Below are positions 11,662-22,329 of a DNA stretch of 64,000 nt, one piece after another. The position numbers and the translations under genes were made by a program. The first letter of the stretch is position 1, and the number at the start of each line of letters is the position of its first letter. The DNA is from Leucaena leucocephala (Eukaryota; Streptophyta; Magnoliopsida; Fabales; Fabaceae): NCBI GenBank assembly GCA_037074615.1, contig CM073546.1:8921501-8985500 (forward strand). Reading direction: 5' to 3'. The notes under the pieces are model-generated. The model had not been told where the DNA came from. It did no database searches and saw only the letters and a list, made by a program, of their open reading frames with translations.

Positions 11662-11780
11662 TTTTTATACCGGTTAATATTTAAATCCGGTATAAAAATC
11701 ATACTTTGAATATGAAACGACTAATAATTTGAAATTCAAAATAATTTTTACACTAGATAACATGTACAACCGGTGTAAAT
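11662..11780. repeat. Internal hairpin pair resembling CACTA subterminal repeats
   Basis: Two inverted repeats lie between the second-ORF and DUF4216 regions: TTTTTATACCGG ... CCGGTATAAAAA (11662-11698) and TTACACTAG ... CCGGTGTAAA (11747-11780). They use the same ACACCGGT-type core as the hairpins at 16.15, 16.33 and 16.54 kb near the right end. Their mid-element position is unusual; a nested or composite element is one explanation. Confidence 0.6.
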
Positions 11781-11973
11781 ATTAGTTGTTTTTTCTAAAC
11801 AATCCTTTATTAACCTATCACTTGTAAGTTACAACAAAATAATATATACAATCAGAACAATATACTTGTGTTATTATTACATCAAAACAATATATGCAAT
11901 CACATAAAAATGAATCAAAATCTACTTCTTCTTCATTCAATTTTGGTAAACCTACTGAAAATTAATGGGTCTC

Positions 11974-12429
11974 TCAAATTGAATCATTATCGTCAATAAC
12001 CCTTTTCCCTTGAAGAGCGACATACCATCTTTTATTTTTTGGATCAGTGATATAGAATACTTGCTTTGCTTGGTCTGCCATAATGAAAGGCTCATTCCCA
12101 AAACTTATACTTTTCAAATCAACCTGTATAAATCCTAACCGATCCACCATAACACCATTGTTTACATTAGCCCACTTATATTGGAACACGGGAACTGTGA
12201 ATTTGGCATAGTCCAACTCCAAAATCTCCTCAACGAAGCCATAATAAGGGATGACTGCTAATTTAGGATTGTTGTCTTTTGAACTAGAGAAGTACATAGC
12301 TTTAGCCACTAACATAACACCACTATTATGCATACTACTTTTATCATCTAGGGACTTAGTATAAAAGGAATACCCATGGATATCAAATGAATTCCAACAT
12401 ATCACATTAAATTTAGGACTATATGCCAA
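11974..12429 (-). pseudogene. DUF4216 domain of CACTA transposase
   Basis: An open minus-strand frame of 151 codons covers most of a DUF4216 domain: GYSFYTKSLD near the start, NSGVMLVAKA in the middle, then YYGFVEEILELDY, FQYKWANV, DRLGFIQVDL, EPFIMADQAKQVFYI and KRWYVALQGK. All are hallmark blocks of the domain that follows Transposase_21/DUF4218 in plant CACTA transposases. The start Met is internal to the domain, so this is an exon-like remnant, not a complete protein. It is the least damaged coding stretch of the element. Confidence 0.85.
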
Positions 12430-12669
12430 TCATCTAACTCAATCAGATACATAATCATCATTTTTAACCTTTTGTTTGAACTAATATGCAAAAGATTTGT
12501 TGTGTTCTCTAATCAGTATTTGCACTATCATTCTATTATTTTGTTTCTGGACAAGCTCTTTATGATCAACTATATAGTTTTGAACTTCATCAATGTTATT
12601 CAAGATGTGTAAATGTATTTACTGTAATTCATTACAATCAACACTCTTCACCGATATTCCATGTTAACC

Positions 12670-14560
12670 CCCTATTTGGCACGGGGTTTAGCGAGACCGG
12701 TAAGTCATACTTTAGACGGTAGTGTTGACAAAAATCTATAGCTTCTTTATAAACATATTTTTCAACAATGGATGCATCTGGCTAATTTGGATTCTTCATG
12801 CACCCTTTAAGGATTTTCATGTATCTTTCAAATGGGTACATCCATAATAAGTATACAGGGCCACATATTTTTTTCTCTCACACTAGATAAATACTGAGAT
12901 ATACCATGATGTCAAAAAAGCATGGAAGAAATAGTTTTTCAAGTTGGCACAAAATAACATAACCCTCGTGCTCCAATTCATCCAACTTTTCAGTCTGAAA
13001 GACTTTGCCACATATAGCATTGAAGAAGAAGCAAAGTTGGGTTACAATGTGTCTCAAGTCATCTTGAAGGATTCCTGAAATAGCTACTGGGAGTAATTGT
13101 TACATCAAGATATGACAATCATGAGACTTTTGGCTTACTAATCTCAAATCTTTCATCGACACAATCTTCTTAAGATTAGATAAGTACCTATAAGGAACTT
13201 GGATTCCTTGTAAATATTCATAAATACTTCTACTCTCATCCTTTGACAAAATATTAATCTCTTCAACATAATAACTCCCCTCAGTATCTGGCCTTAGATA
13301 TAAATCCTCACGCATTCCTATTTCTTACAAATCTAATCTTGCCTTCAAAGCATCTTTGAAACTACCATGTTGGTTGAGAAGTGTTCCAAAAATGCTGTCA
13401 CACACATTTTTCTCCACATGCATGACATCAATATAGTGCCTTACTTGAAGATGTTGCTAATACGGAAGCTCAAAGATAGATATTTTTTCCATATATTTTT
13501 CTCATTTCTGTTGGTAGTCTTATCAAAAGTAATATTGATGTCTTTCACCTTTTCATAAACTTGTTCTCCTGTCAATGGCTTCAGAGCATTTTCAAATTCT
13601 TGGCCACCAAATTTTTTTTTCGTCAGTCGACGGTATAGGTGGCCTTGTCTTAGAAATCTCATATAACCTAGGTAGACTGTCTTTCTTCCATGATGAAGTT
13701 GATAGTAGCAAGTCCCTTCCTTATAGATAAGACATGCTTTATGGCCCTTAACACTATATCCTGACAAAAGTTTGTGCGCTGGAAAGTCATTAATTGTACA
13801 AAAGAGCATGGCCCTCATATTGAATACCTCTTTCTTAATAGTATCAAAAACATCCATGCCTTCCCATAGTTTCTTCAAATCTTCGATCAAGGGCATTAGG
13901 TAAACGTCTGTCATTTCCTAGTTGTTTTGGTCCTTAGATTAACATCGACAACATTACATACTTGCGTCTCATACACAACAAGGAAGATAGGTTATAAACC
14001 ACTAAGAGGATGGGCCATTAACTATGTATACTACTAAGGCTACCATAAGGGTTTATGCTATCTGTACTGAGTCTAACCCTTAGGTTTTGTGGTTCCTTGC
14101 AGAACTTGGGAAATAAGTCATCAATCTTCTTCCATTGTAAAGAATCAGCCAGATGACAAAGCTTTCCATCATAAATCCTTTTAGTCGCATGCCATAACAT
14201 TTTTTTTGCTTCATCTTCATTAGCAAAAAGCCACTTAAACCTTGGTATAATTAAAAGATACCATAACACCTTTACAAGAGACTTATTTGATTTGTACCTT
14301 GGTGTCTTACATATTGGACATTTCTCCTCATCTTCAAAATCTTTCCTGTACAGTATGCAATCATTTGGGCATACATGAATCTTTTTATACTGCATGCCTA
14401 AAGGACATTATTTTCTTAGAATCATAGTAGCGTTTGGGTAACAAATTTTCTTCTGCAAAACATGTCTTGCAACAACTCAAGCAATTCTGAAAAACCTCTA
14501 TCACTCCACCCATGCCGTGTTTTCATACTTACCAATCTCAACATTGCATTAACAGTTTGT
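12670..14560 (-). pseudogene. TNP2-like transposase (Transposase_21) plus DUF4218 relic
   Basis: Minus-strand blocks in order: KIHVCPNDCILYRKDFEDE with CPICKTPRY (14290-14395), FKWLFANEDEAKKMLWHA, LRVRLSTDSINPYGSLSS (about 14020-14060), a second frame with FNMRAMLFCTINDFPAHKLL, YSVKGHKAC and YLGYMRFLRQGH (13680-13870), a third ending LRLVSQKSHDCHILM (13100), then DUF4218 pieces LCFFFNAICGKVFQ and LPCFFDIMVYL (12880-13060). These are the standard motifs of the En/Spm transposase. At least four frame changes or stops break it, so no active transposase can be made from this copy. Confidence 0.85.
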
Positions 14561-14734
14561 ATTTTCTGCACCCTAGGTATAGAGGTTTTTTTGCATCATT
14601 GCACATAGTATACTATATGCATGTGACTGCATAAAAGCATCATCTCCAATATCATGAATCATGTCCTTTACTCGATCATCAGTATCCATGTCATTATCAA
14701 AGGTCTATTCCAACTGTTCAGACGCACTCGACCT

Positions 14735-14965
14735 TTCCACATTTTCACCATGTCATACCCATATTGTTTAACTCTTGCAGAACCTCTCACAAATTAGATG
14801 AGTGTACATATCTATAGGACTTTGTTTCATCTCATTCAAACAATTCACACAAGGACAATAAAACCTTCCATTGTCATTATCATCGTTCTGTTTAGCAAAA
14901 TCCAAAAACTCCTTCACCGCCTCAGCACACACAATACTTGTTCATTTAGCATATATCTAACTATG
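14735..14965 (-). pseudogene. Transposase-associated domain of CACTA B
   Basis: On the minus strand the pattern EFLDFAKQND, NGRFYCPCVNCLNE and MYTHLICE is readable, matching the N-terminal transposase-associated domain with its C-x-C-x2-C putative metal-binding cluster. It lies directly upstream of the Transposase_21 blocks, as expected for the 5' exon of the transposase gene. Stops occur at several positions (for example after the THLICE block), so it is degenerate. Confidence 0.75.
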
Positions 14966-15046
14966 ATCCATATTTATAGAAGACCAAAAACAAGGAAAGT
15001 AGAAAATAAGAAAACCCAGCTTACAGCAATGAATCAAATGAAATAA

Positions 15047-16060
15047 GTAAATGACAACAATAAATCTAGCACAAATAATAGAGGTACTACCAGTAGTGCA
15101 TAAATCTTTAGTTCTCAAGATAAGGAGTTCAAAACAAAGCTTACCGGCTATGAAGGGTCGAGAAGACTTAAAAATGTGAACAAGTAAAAATAACAGATAG
15201 GAGGCGTGAAGGGGCTTTCGATTAAATTAAAGGGTATTTCGTAAGCAAATATACACTGGATAAAATGCAACACGGGTGTAGAAATAACTTTTTTTAGGTC
15301 ATTATATTCTACACCGAACATTGATATGTCAAGTTTCAAGCTGTTGCATTTTTTTTTGCAAAATAAAATAACATGTCATCAGAACGAGAAACTTCATTCA
15401 TTCAGCTTTACTAATAAGTTTACATCAAAAGTATGAAATTTCCAAACACAATATCTATCAGAATGTATAATATATTCTATCCTTTTGTCATTAAGTATAA
15501 AAAATAAAATAGGAGGGGCAACAGATAAAGGTTACATGCTTTCACTACTTATCAAACTCAGAGGTCTGGGATTCATCAGAGTAGGTAAGATGAACAAGAT
15601 GATAGAAGCTATCATGCTGTTGATGGCGGTGAACTTCTGAACAAAAAGCTCTAAAACTATCTTTCAATCTAGTAACTTTCTCATAAACTTCTTGCACGAA
15701 TTCCTCCAGAGCATTGAAGCGCATTATCAGTTCCTCAATGTGCTCCATTAGAGTGCAACTAGGGGAAGAGGAGAAGGAACTATAGGGTGAGGGTCAGGAT
15801 GTTTGTCTTCAAAATCTTCTCTATTTCATTTTGTGCGATGGAGAAAGAAGTATACGTGAGGAAGAAGCCATTGGTGCATTGAGATAGAAGGAAAGAAGAT
15901 AAAACAGATAAAGTGATGAGACAAAAGTACTGATCATAGGAATGATATACATATAGTTGAGGAATAAGAATGATTTTAGAAAAGAATATCGAAGAATGCA
16001 ATTGGCCTTCTATCATAATGAGTATAAATGTTAGGAACCGAAGAAGTGAAATAAACGACT
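15047..16060. other. CACTA B 5' region with hairpin and a small unrecognised ORF
   Basis: This is the transposon leader between the first transposase exon and the subterminal repeats. It holds another subterminal-like inverted repeat (TACACTGG ... CGGGTGTA, about 15252-15281). A 67-codon minus-strand frame at 15545-15748 starts MEHIEELIMRFNALEEFVQE and looks able to form a coiled coil. I do not recognise it and its start and coding status are unsupported. Confidence 0.35.
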
Positions 16061-16620
16061 TGAGAAGTTACAGAGAAAAGAAATGAAAAAGCATAGACAG
16101 GAAACTGAAGAGTCATAATAGAAAGTATATTTAACACTGTTATATATCTTTTACACCGGTTCAATGTAAATCTGGTGTCAATATTTGGTCTTATTTACAA
16201 AAATATCACCTTTCATTTGTTCTAAAAGCTTCTCTGCAAGGTATGAAGAAGTTAAAGAAAAAGCGATAAAGCATAGACCGGAATTGAAGAGTCAGAATAG
16301 ATAGTATATTTAACACAAGTTATATATATTTTACACCGGTTCAATTTAATTTTGGTGTAAATATTTCATCTTATTTATAAAAGTACCACATTTCATTTGT
16401 TCTAAAAGCTTCTCCGTAAGATCTGAAGAAGTTAAAGAAAAGAAGCGGGAAAATATAGACAAGAAACTGAAGAGTCAAAATATGACACAACTAATCTACA
16501 CCTATTGATATTAGTATATGGCTTAGTAATTATAGTTTACACCGGTGACATGTTAATCTAGTGTAACTATTTCATCTCATTTACAAAAATGCCATTGGTC
16601 ATATTTTTTATACCGTGTCC
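16061..16620. repeat. Three ~180-bp subterminal repeats of CACTA B
   Basis: Three direct units are phased by GAAGAGTCA-like blocks at 16111, 16290 and 16473 (spacing 179 and 183 bp). Each holds an inverted repeat of the form TTTACACCGGTTCAA...TTGGTGTAAAT. Such clustered subterminal motifs are where En/Spm-type proteins bind; this role is inferred from the superfamily. Confidence 0.8.
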
Positions 16621-16640
16621 GCAAGGACCAATTTAAAATG

Positions 16641-16670
16641 GGGCTTTAAAAAGCATATTTTGTACCAGTG
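16641..16670 (-). repeat. CACTA B terminal inverted repeat, 5'-gene end
   Basis: Read inward from 16670 the end is CACTGGTACAAAATATGC then TTTTTAAAG. Compared with the left end it differs at about a third of positions within the first 18 bases, more than usual for one element. Confidence 0.65.
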
Positions 16671-16984
16671 ATTTATGGGAAGCTAAGAAGTATAACAAGA
16701 TATAAACACAACTTAAATCAAGAGAATGAGTAAAGTTACTACTTGAAGCTTTATTGTTCAAGCTGCCAATTCAACTTCCATAATGTTCAATAGCCCTAAA
16801 TAAATATCACATATAAACTTCTAACTCTTTAGGACCATTGAAACCATTAAGATCTCTTCTCCAACTTATTTTTGTTTAACTTAAATTTTCAATTTCTTTT
16901 TCTTAACTTCTAAAATTATTCCTTTGGCCATTTTGCACTCAATTTTTCATGAAGATTTCATTTTTTAGATTATAATCAACAAAT

Positions 16985-17600
16985 TCCAATTCCTTTGCTA
17001 GAGGCTTTGTAAAGATATCAGCTAGTTACAGATATGTGGGGATGAATTTTACTATGATATCTTTCTTTTGAACATGATCTTTGATAAAGTGATATCGTAG
17101 ATCAATGTACTTGGTTCTTGAGTAGAGTATTGGATTCTTTGATAAGCTGATGGTGCTTATGTTATCATAAATAATTGGTATCTCCTTCAAGTGAATTCCC
17201 AAGTCTTATAGTTGTTGCTTTAACCATAGAACTTGAGCATAAGAACTTCCCACAGCTACATACTTAGCTTCAATTGAAGAAACAACATTGTATTTCTTCT
17301 TGTTAAATGAAGATACAAGGCAATCACCAATAAATTGGCATTATCCACTGGTACTTTTTCTATCAGTCTTACAACTAACATGATCTGAATCTGAGTAGGT
17401 TATCAAGTATATACTACCTCCTTTGGGAAACCATATTCTAAGATTGATAGTTCATGTTAGATGCCTTATTATCCTTTTCATAGCTTCAACATGTGATTCC
17501 TTGGATGCAGCTTGATACCTTTCACAACATTGAATTGTATATCTAGTCTACTTGCTATTAAATACAAGAGTGATCCAATTATTTCTCTATATTTGGTGAT
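16985..17600 (-). pseudogene. Copia-1 RNase H domain
   Basis: Readable minus-strand blocks include SDSDHVSCK, RKSTSG-like context, SSIEAKYVAVG, LWLKQQL, YDNISTISLSKNP, RTKYIDLRYHF and the terminal DIFTKPLAKELEF. These are the standard Copia RNase H motifs with the ADIFTKPL end of the polyprotein at about 16985-17030. Stops interrupt the frame (for example inside the QQL*DLGIHL block). It hybrid-degrades the RNA template in intact elements. Confidence 0.85.
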
Positions 17601-17609
17601 GTTGAATTC

Positions 17610-18470
17610 TTTCCTTTACTCGTCTACATCTAGTTGAATTGTGGAACTCATTAGTATGGCCACACTTTTGGCTTGATCCATCTCATACTTATTCAAAACT
17701 TCTTTGAGATATTTTGTTTGAGAAATGAATATGTCATTCTTCTTATGTTTGATTTGTAATCTGAGAAAGAAGTTGAGTTCTCTCATCATTGACATCTCAA
17801 ATTCTCCATGCATAATATTGGCAAACTTTTGACAAAGATCTTCATTAGTAGCATCGAATATAAATTATCAACATAAATTTAAACTACTAATAAATCTTGT
17901 TTATTTATTTTTATAAAGAGTGTTGCATCCACTTTGCCTCTTTTAAAATTCTTTTCTAAAAGAAAATTGCTAAGGTGTCCATACCAAGCTCTTGGAACTT
18001 ACTTTAAGCCACATAAAACATTTTTCAATTTGTAAATATGATCAGGATAATTTAAACTTTCAAAATTAGGAGGTTGCTCAACATAAACTTTCTCTACAAT
18101 GTAACCATTTAGAAAAATACTTTTAGCATCCATTTAATAAAGTTTAAAATCTTTCATACATGTAAAGGCTAAGAGTACTCATATGGCTTCTAATCTATCT
18201 ATTGGAACATATGTTTCCTCATAGTCAATTCCTTCTTCTTGATTATATCCTTTTGGAACAAGTTTAGCCTTATTTCTCATGATCACTACAAATTCATTGA
18301 GCTTGTTCTTAAATAACCATTTAGTGCCTATAACTAGACCATTATTAGGCATAGGTACAAAATTCTAAGTTGATTATGCTCAAATTGTTTTAGCTCTTCT
18401 TGCATAGGTTCTATTCAGAATACATTTGTTAGAGCTCTATCAATATTGGTGAGTTTAATGTTTGACATAA
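17610..18470 (-). pseudogene. Copia-1 reverse transcriptase
   Basis: The minus strand carries the Copia RT core, including GKVDATLFIKINKQDLLVV, the active-site block at 17864-17875, and the C-terminal piece FEMSMMRELNFFLRLQIKH (17616-17813, open). The active site reads YVDN where the family has YVDD, so the second catalytic aspartate is lost; a stop also precedes it. N-terminal RT blocks (the FLNG and EVYVEQPPNF-like region near 18060-18130) are present with shifts. This copy cannot be catalytically competent as it stands. Confidence 0.85.
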
Positions 18471-18849
18471 ATATAGAGAAACATTTAATTTAACACTTGT
18501 CTCCCAGTTTTTACCACTTCTTGACTTCACTAATACTTGGTCCAAGGGATGATCGTTGTTATGTCTCCATTCTTTAGGTTGGTCATCTACTTCTTCCTGA
18601 GAAAATATTTCATTGGTTCTCTCTTGATTTTTAAAATCTGATGATGCTTTGTTTTGGTTTTTATCAACACTCATTTGTAAAATTTGGAACAATCTTAGCA
18701 TCATCCTCAAAAGGTTTTAAAATTGGATTAGTTTTAGCAAACACAACATGAATAGATTCTTCTATAGTAAAAGTTCTTTTATCAAAAACTAAGCTTTGCT
18801 ACTATTAGAATACCTAGAAATAATCATTCATCATATTTAGGATTGAATT

Positions 18850-19560
18850 TACTTAAATTATTTTTATTGTTGTGGATGTACCATCTACTTCCAAAAATCT
18901 TTAAGTGAGCTAGATTTGGCTTTCTTCCTTTATCAGCTCATAAGGTGTTTTCTCAACCTTTGTTCTAATGTAGGCTCTATTAGAGATATAACAAGCCGTG
19001 CTCATTGCTTCTGCCCATAACACTTGATATATCCTTTTTTTGTTCAGTATAACTTTAGCCATGTTAGTAAGGACTCTATTCTTTCTTTCCACTACTCTAT
19101 TTTGTTGTGATGTGTGTGGAGCTAAGAAGTTCTGATTGATTTCATGCTCTTCATGGTATTCTTCAAACTCATGATTCTCAAATTCTCTATCATGATTAGT
19201 CTTGATAGACACAATAGACATACTTTTCTTATTTTAAACTTTTTTTACAAATACAACAAATGCTTGAAATGCTTCATCTTTAGAGGAGAGAAACAAATTC
19301 CAAGTAAGTCTTGAATAGTCATAACTACCACAAGATTATAAAAGTTTCCTAAAAAACTTTTTACTTTTGTTAGACAACCAAATCCTATGGAGCATTTGGA
19401 GTGGTCTTTCAGTTGAGACTATCTTCTTTGACTTGAAGGAAGACTTTATTTGTTTCTTTTTTAACAAGAACCACATATAACATCATTTTCAAATTTTATT
19501 TTGGGTAAACTAATTACTAAATACTTTTTGATCAATTTTCAAACTTGTCTCATATTAATA
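18850..19560 (-). pseudogene. Copia-1 integrase core and C-terminal region
   Basis: An open minus-strand frame at 18910-19221 contains the integrase core motifs: IKTNHDREFENHEFEEY (catalytic Asp region; the usual S-D-.-G has become N-H-D-R), FLAPHTSQQNRVVERKNR (catalytic Glu in VVERKNR) and TACYISNRAYIRT. The preceding zinc-binding half (H-C at about 19540-19580, WHKCLAHIN-like) is readable with shifts. Family role: insertion of the cDNA into the genome. Confidence 0.8.
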
Positions 19561-19599
19561 TGAGCTAAACATTTGTGCCAAAGCCCACTTTCTTTTATT

Positions 19600-19985
19600 T
19601 ACCTATAAAGCAATTTTGAGAATGATTGAATCAATTAAAATAGGATAAAGTTATTGTCCCTTGGTGCTATGAACTTTGTCTTTAGTTCTCCTTTGTTGAG
19701 TGATAAGTCCTTTTTGTTGATAATCAAAAATTCTTCATAACCAAAGATTACCCAATTGTCTTTGTCTGTACTTTGATTCACACTCAGTAAATTATGGCAT
19801 AATCCTTTCACATAATAAACATCTTCAATCCTTATTCCTTCTTGATCTCCAATTTCTACTATTGTTCCTAACTGATTTCCACCAAAGCTGACTTTTCCTT
19901 CCTTCTTTAGGTGTAAGCTTGAATAACTTATCAATATCTCTAGTCATGTGTCTTGATCGTCTACTATCAAAGTATCACTTATTAG
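19600..19985 (-). pseudogene. Copia-1 protease active site and GAG-pre-integrase
   Basis: The minus-strand block with SRHMTRDIDKLF followed by GKVSFGGNQLGTIVEIG, VYYVKGLCHNLLSV and LNKGELKTKF matches the retroviral-type aspartic protease end and the GAG-pre-integrase domain of Copia elements. The protease triplet that should be D-S-G reads D-S-R at about 19955-19970, so protease function is lost. The stretch 19635-19934 is open for 99 codons. Confidence 0.8.
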
Positions 19986-20099
19986 TCTTTGATGATTTGA
20001 GACAAACCTGCAAATAAATCACCTAGTTTTAGGTACCTATATTTTCTTGGGTCATAGTTGGTTAGTATGAATAACCTTAGGCACACAAGTACCTTATAT

Positions 20100-20745
20100 A
20101 CCCATTTTAATGTTTAGTAGGTTCCTTTTCTCTTGTAATAACAAGGATTAGAAGAATGAACATAATTTTTTAAATAAGTTAAATAACATTTTAAACAATT
20201 CTTATTCTTTCCTTTTCTTTTATCTTGGATCATATCCAATTCCAGACTTGTTTATAGTGTACCTGTAACTTCCAAGTATTACTTTGAGCAGTTCACTCCC
20301 TTTGGTGAATTTTTCAAGAGTTATAGTTAACTTTGCTCTTTTTCTTTGGTTCTTCATACTTTGCACAAGATTGTACATTGTTGGTTTCCTCAATTTGGTC
20401 ATCTAGAACCTTAACCTTCTTCTTAGAGCTTACCAACTCCTTTGCTATTCTGAGCAATTCAGATCGTAGAGCATTATATTTAGACAATAATTCATCATAG
20501 GTAGGTTCAAGATTGGTTACAAAATCTTTGTTAGATTCTTCTTTTTCATGGGCAACAAGGTAGATATTAGTCATTTCATCATTGTTACTATCTTTATCTT
20601 GTGATGAGCTATCTCCCCAGATATATGTGACTAGAGATTTTCTTCTATGATATTTCTCCTTTTTCTTTTCTTTGTCAGTTATGGACAATAAGATTTGATG
20701 TGCCTTGGCTTCTTGCATTCAAAATAGATAATTTAGTCCTTTGCT
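20100..20745 (-). pseudogene. Copia-1 gag, C-terminal portion
   Basis: The minus-strand frame 20314-20718 begins near QEAKAHQILLSITDKEKK, is rich in Lys/Glu and Asp/Ser, and contains TYDELLSKYNALRSELLRI, a predicted coiled coil typical of the gag tail of this Copia lineage. A downstream frame adds LEKFTKGSELLKVILGSYRY, matching the conserved LEKFTKGSENLDKLLGSQ-like motif. The N-terminal gag half is absent, so the element is 5'-truncated or the region beyond 20745 is unrelated. Confidence 0.7.
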
Positions 20746-22329
20746 TCCTTTTGAGCTAAGGTTGTAGGAAAATTTCAAGATCAAATTTTGGGTAACTTGT
20801 TGTGACAAATGGTCATATAAAGTAACCTTCACAAAAAAGTGGAACTTTCATGGCAACCAAAGAAGTATTTTGTCATGACAAATGGTCACATAGAAGAAAT
20901 TCTATAGAATCACAACAGCACAGAAAAAGTATTCAAGCTCAAACCACTTTGCTCAAAAGACTTTTGGGACTATTTCAAAATTTCAAAAACAAGTTGGAAA
21001 ATATTTTTAAGCATATTAAGCTCAAAATTGTTCCAAATCAAGTGAATTTTCAAAACTTGGATCCTTTACACTCAAATTCAATTATCCAAAATTAGTTTCA
21101 AAGCACTTTGTATGCACATATAACTCTTTTCAAAAATCAAAATTGATGTGGAGATATGTATGCAAGAATAAGCTCAATGTTCCAAAAATCTCAATGTAAA
21201 CCCACATATAGTAGAAAGCACTTAATTTGATAGCAAATAATTTAATTTTAGCATCTATACACTCTCAATTCAGTCTAAAATAGAGCAATAACACAAGTAT
21301 GAATAAAGTAACTTAAATATAACAAGGTAAATGGTTGAATCACTTGATAAAAATAGCAACAAGTGATTATATAGCAGTAACCAAATCTAAGTAACACAAT
21401 CCATATGTTAAATCAAACCAAAAATAAAGAATGTGCTAGTATGGATGTGTAAATAACAAGAGTGCACAAGTATGGTATGTAAAATGGAAAATCAAAATAA
21501 AATAAGATCTTTAGTGGGTTTTCCTCAATATTTTTATGCAAACTAATCTTAAAATGCAAACAACTAATCCTAAAAGGCTCAAAACCCCTTATCAATATCT
21601 TAATTGACACTTGGTTAGCCTTGGGAGTAAAAAATGACTTCCCGACAATAACGTCATTGACTTGACCATGTCCTTGTACACCTTGGGGCTCAAGATTGTA
21701 AATTTACTAAGAGAAACACTATAGTGGTAAGACTTATATCATTTCACTAGAGAGTCGTATTGACTATCCTAGAAAACTAAATGCAATTGAAAGCAATACA
21801 ACATAGGGTTTTGAGAATTCATTTGAAATCAATTAAGGACAATTCAATGAAATAGATGTTTTAGGGCTTTTAGGAAATATCTTTAATGGAAATTTGTTTT
21901 AAAAGATGTGATTTGATAAAAACCTCTTGTGAATGGGCTTGGACTATCCTCATTCAATTAATTATGGGAGTTAATTAACTTGCAAAATAATTAATTCAAT
22001 AAAGCTAACTCATTATCCATGAACAAGTGCTTGGCCACAATACTAATTCAATAAAATACACAATGAACTCACACTCAACACATAGACATATTGGGGTAAA
22101 TCCATCAATACACTTATACAAAGGAGTAATTACAAACATAAGCAAATATATAAAGATTAAAAGCTTCAATTACAATAATCAATCCATGGAACCATTCAAG
22201 AAGAACAACTCTTAACCTTAATACACAAATTGACTCAACCAATTCTAGGAAATCAAAATACATAGAGAAAATATAGATTGGAACAAGATAAATCCTCATT
22301 AAGTCTTACAACTCAAGTATTAGACTATA
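20746..22329. other. AT-rich region without recognised gene
   Basis: Only short closed frames occur. Some A-rich stretches resemble retrotransposon leader sequence, but no domain, primer-binding site or repeat could be supported. It may include the lost 5' portion of Copia-1. Confidence 0.4.

Larger units (their letters stand above)
7114..16670 (-). mobile_element. CACTA (En/Spm) transposon B, about 9.6 kb, near full length
   Basis: The low-coordinate end begins CACTACTGCAAAAAAGG; the high-coordinate end, read inward, begins CACTGGTACAAAATATGC. The two agree at CACT, CAAAA and GCTTT.TAAA, an imperfect but acceptable inverted repeat. Flanking triplets are act (7111-7113) and att (16671-16673), two of three matching. 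Between them, on the minus strand and in the usual CACTA order, lie a transposase-associated domain, Transposase_21 with DUF4218, DUF4216, a Ptta-like ORF with DUF8039, and a Ulp1 protease. All frames are broken by stops and shifts, so it is non-autonomous now. Hairpin-rich subterminal regions lie at both ends and, unusually, near 11.7 kb. Confidence 0.8.
16930..20745 (-). mobile_element. Ty1/Copia retrotransposon (Copia-1), degenerate
   Basis: Minus-strand domains occur in Copia order: gag C-terminal coiled coil, protease, GAG-pre-integrase, integrase, reverse transcriptase, RNase H. Many stops and frameshifts are present, and two active-site lesions are visible (see the protease and RT entries). 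The 5' part of gag is missing beyond about 20745. A 3' LTR could not be delimited: the RNase H end is only about 300 bp from the CACTA B end at 16670. LTR-like sequence with palindromes lies at 22.3-23.3 kb and may be its 5' LTR, but this is not proven. Confidence 0.85.
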
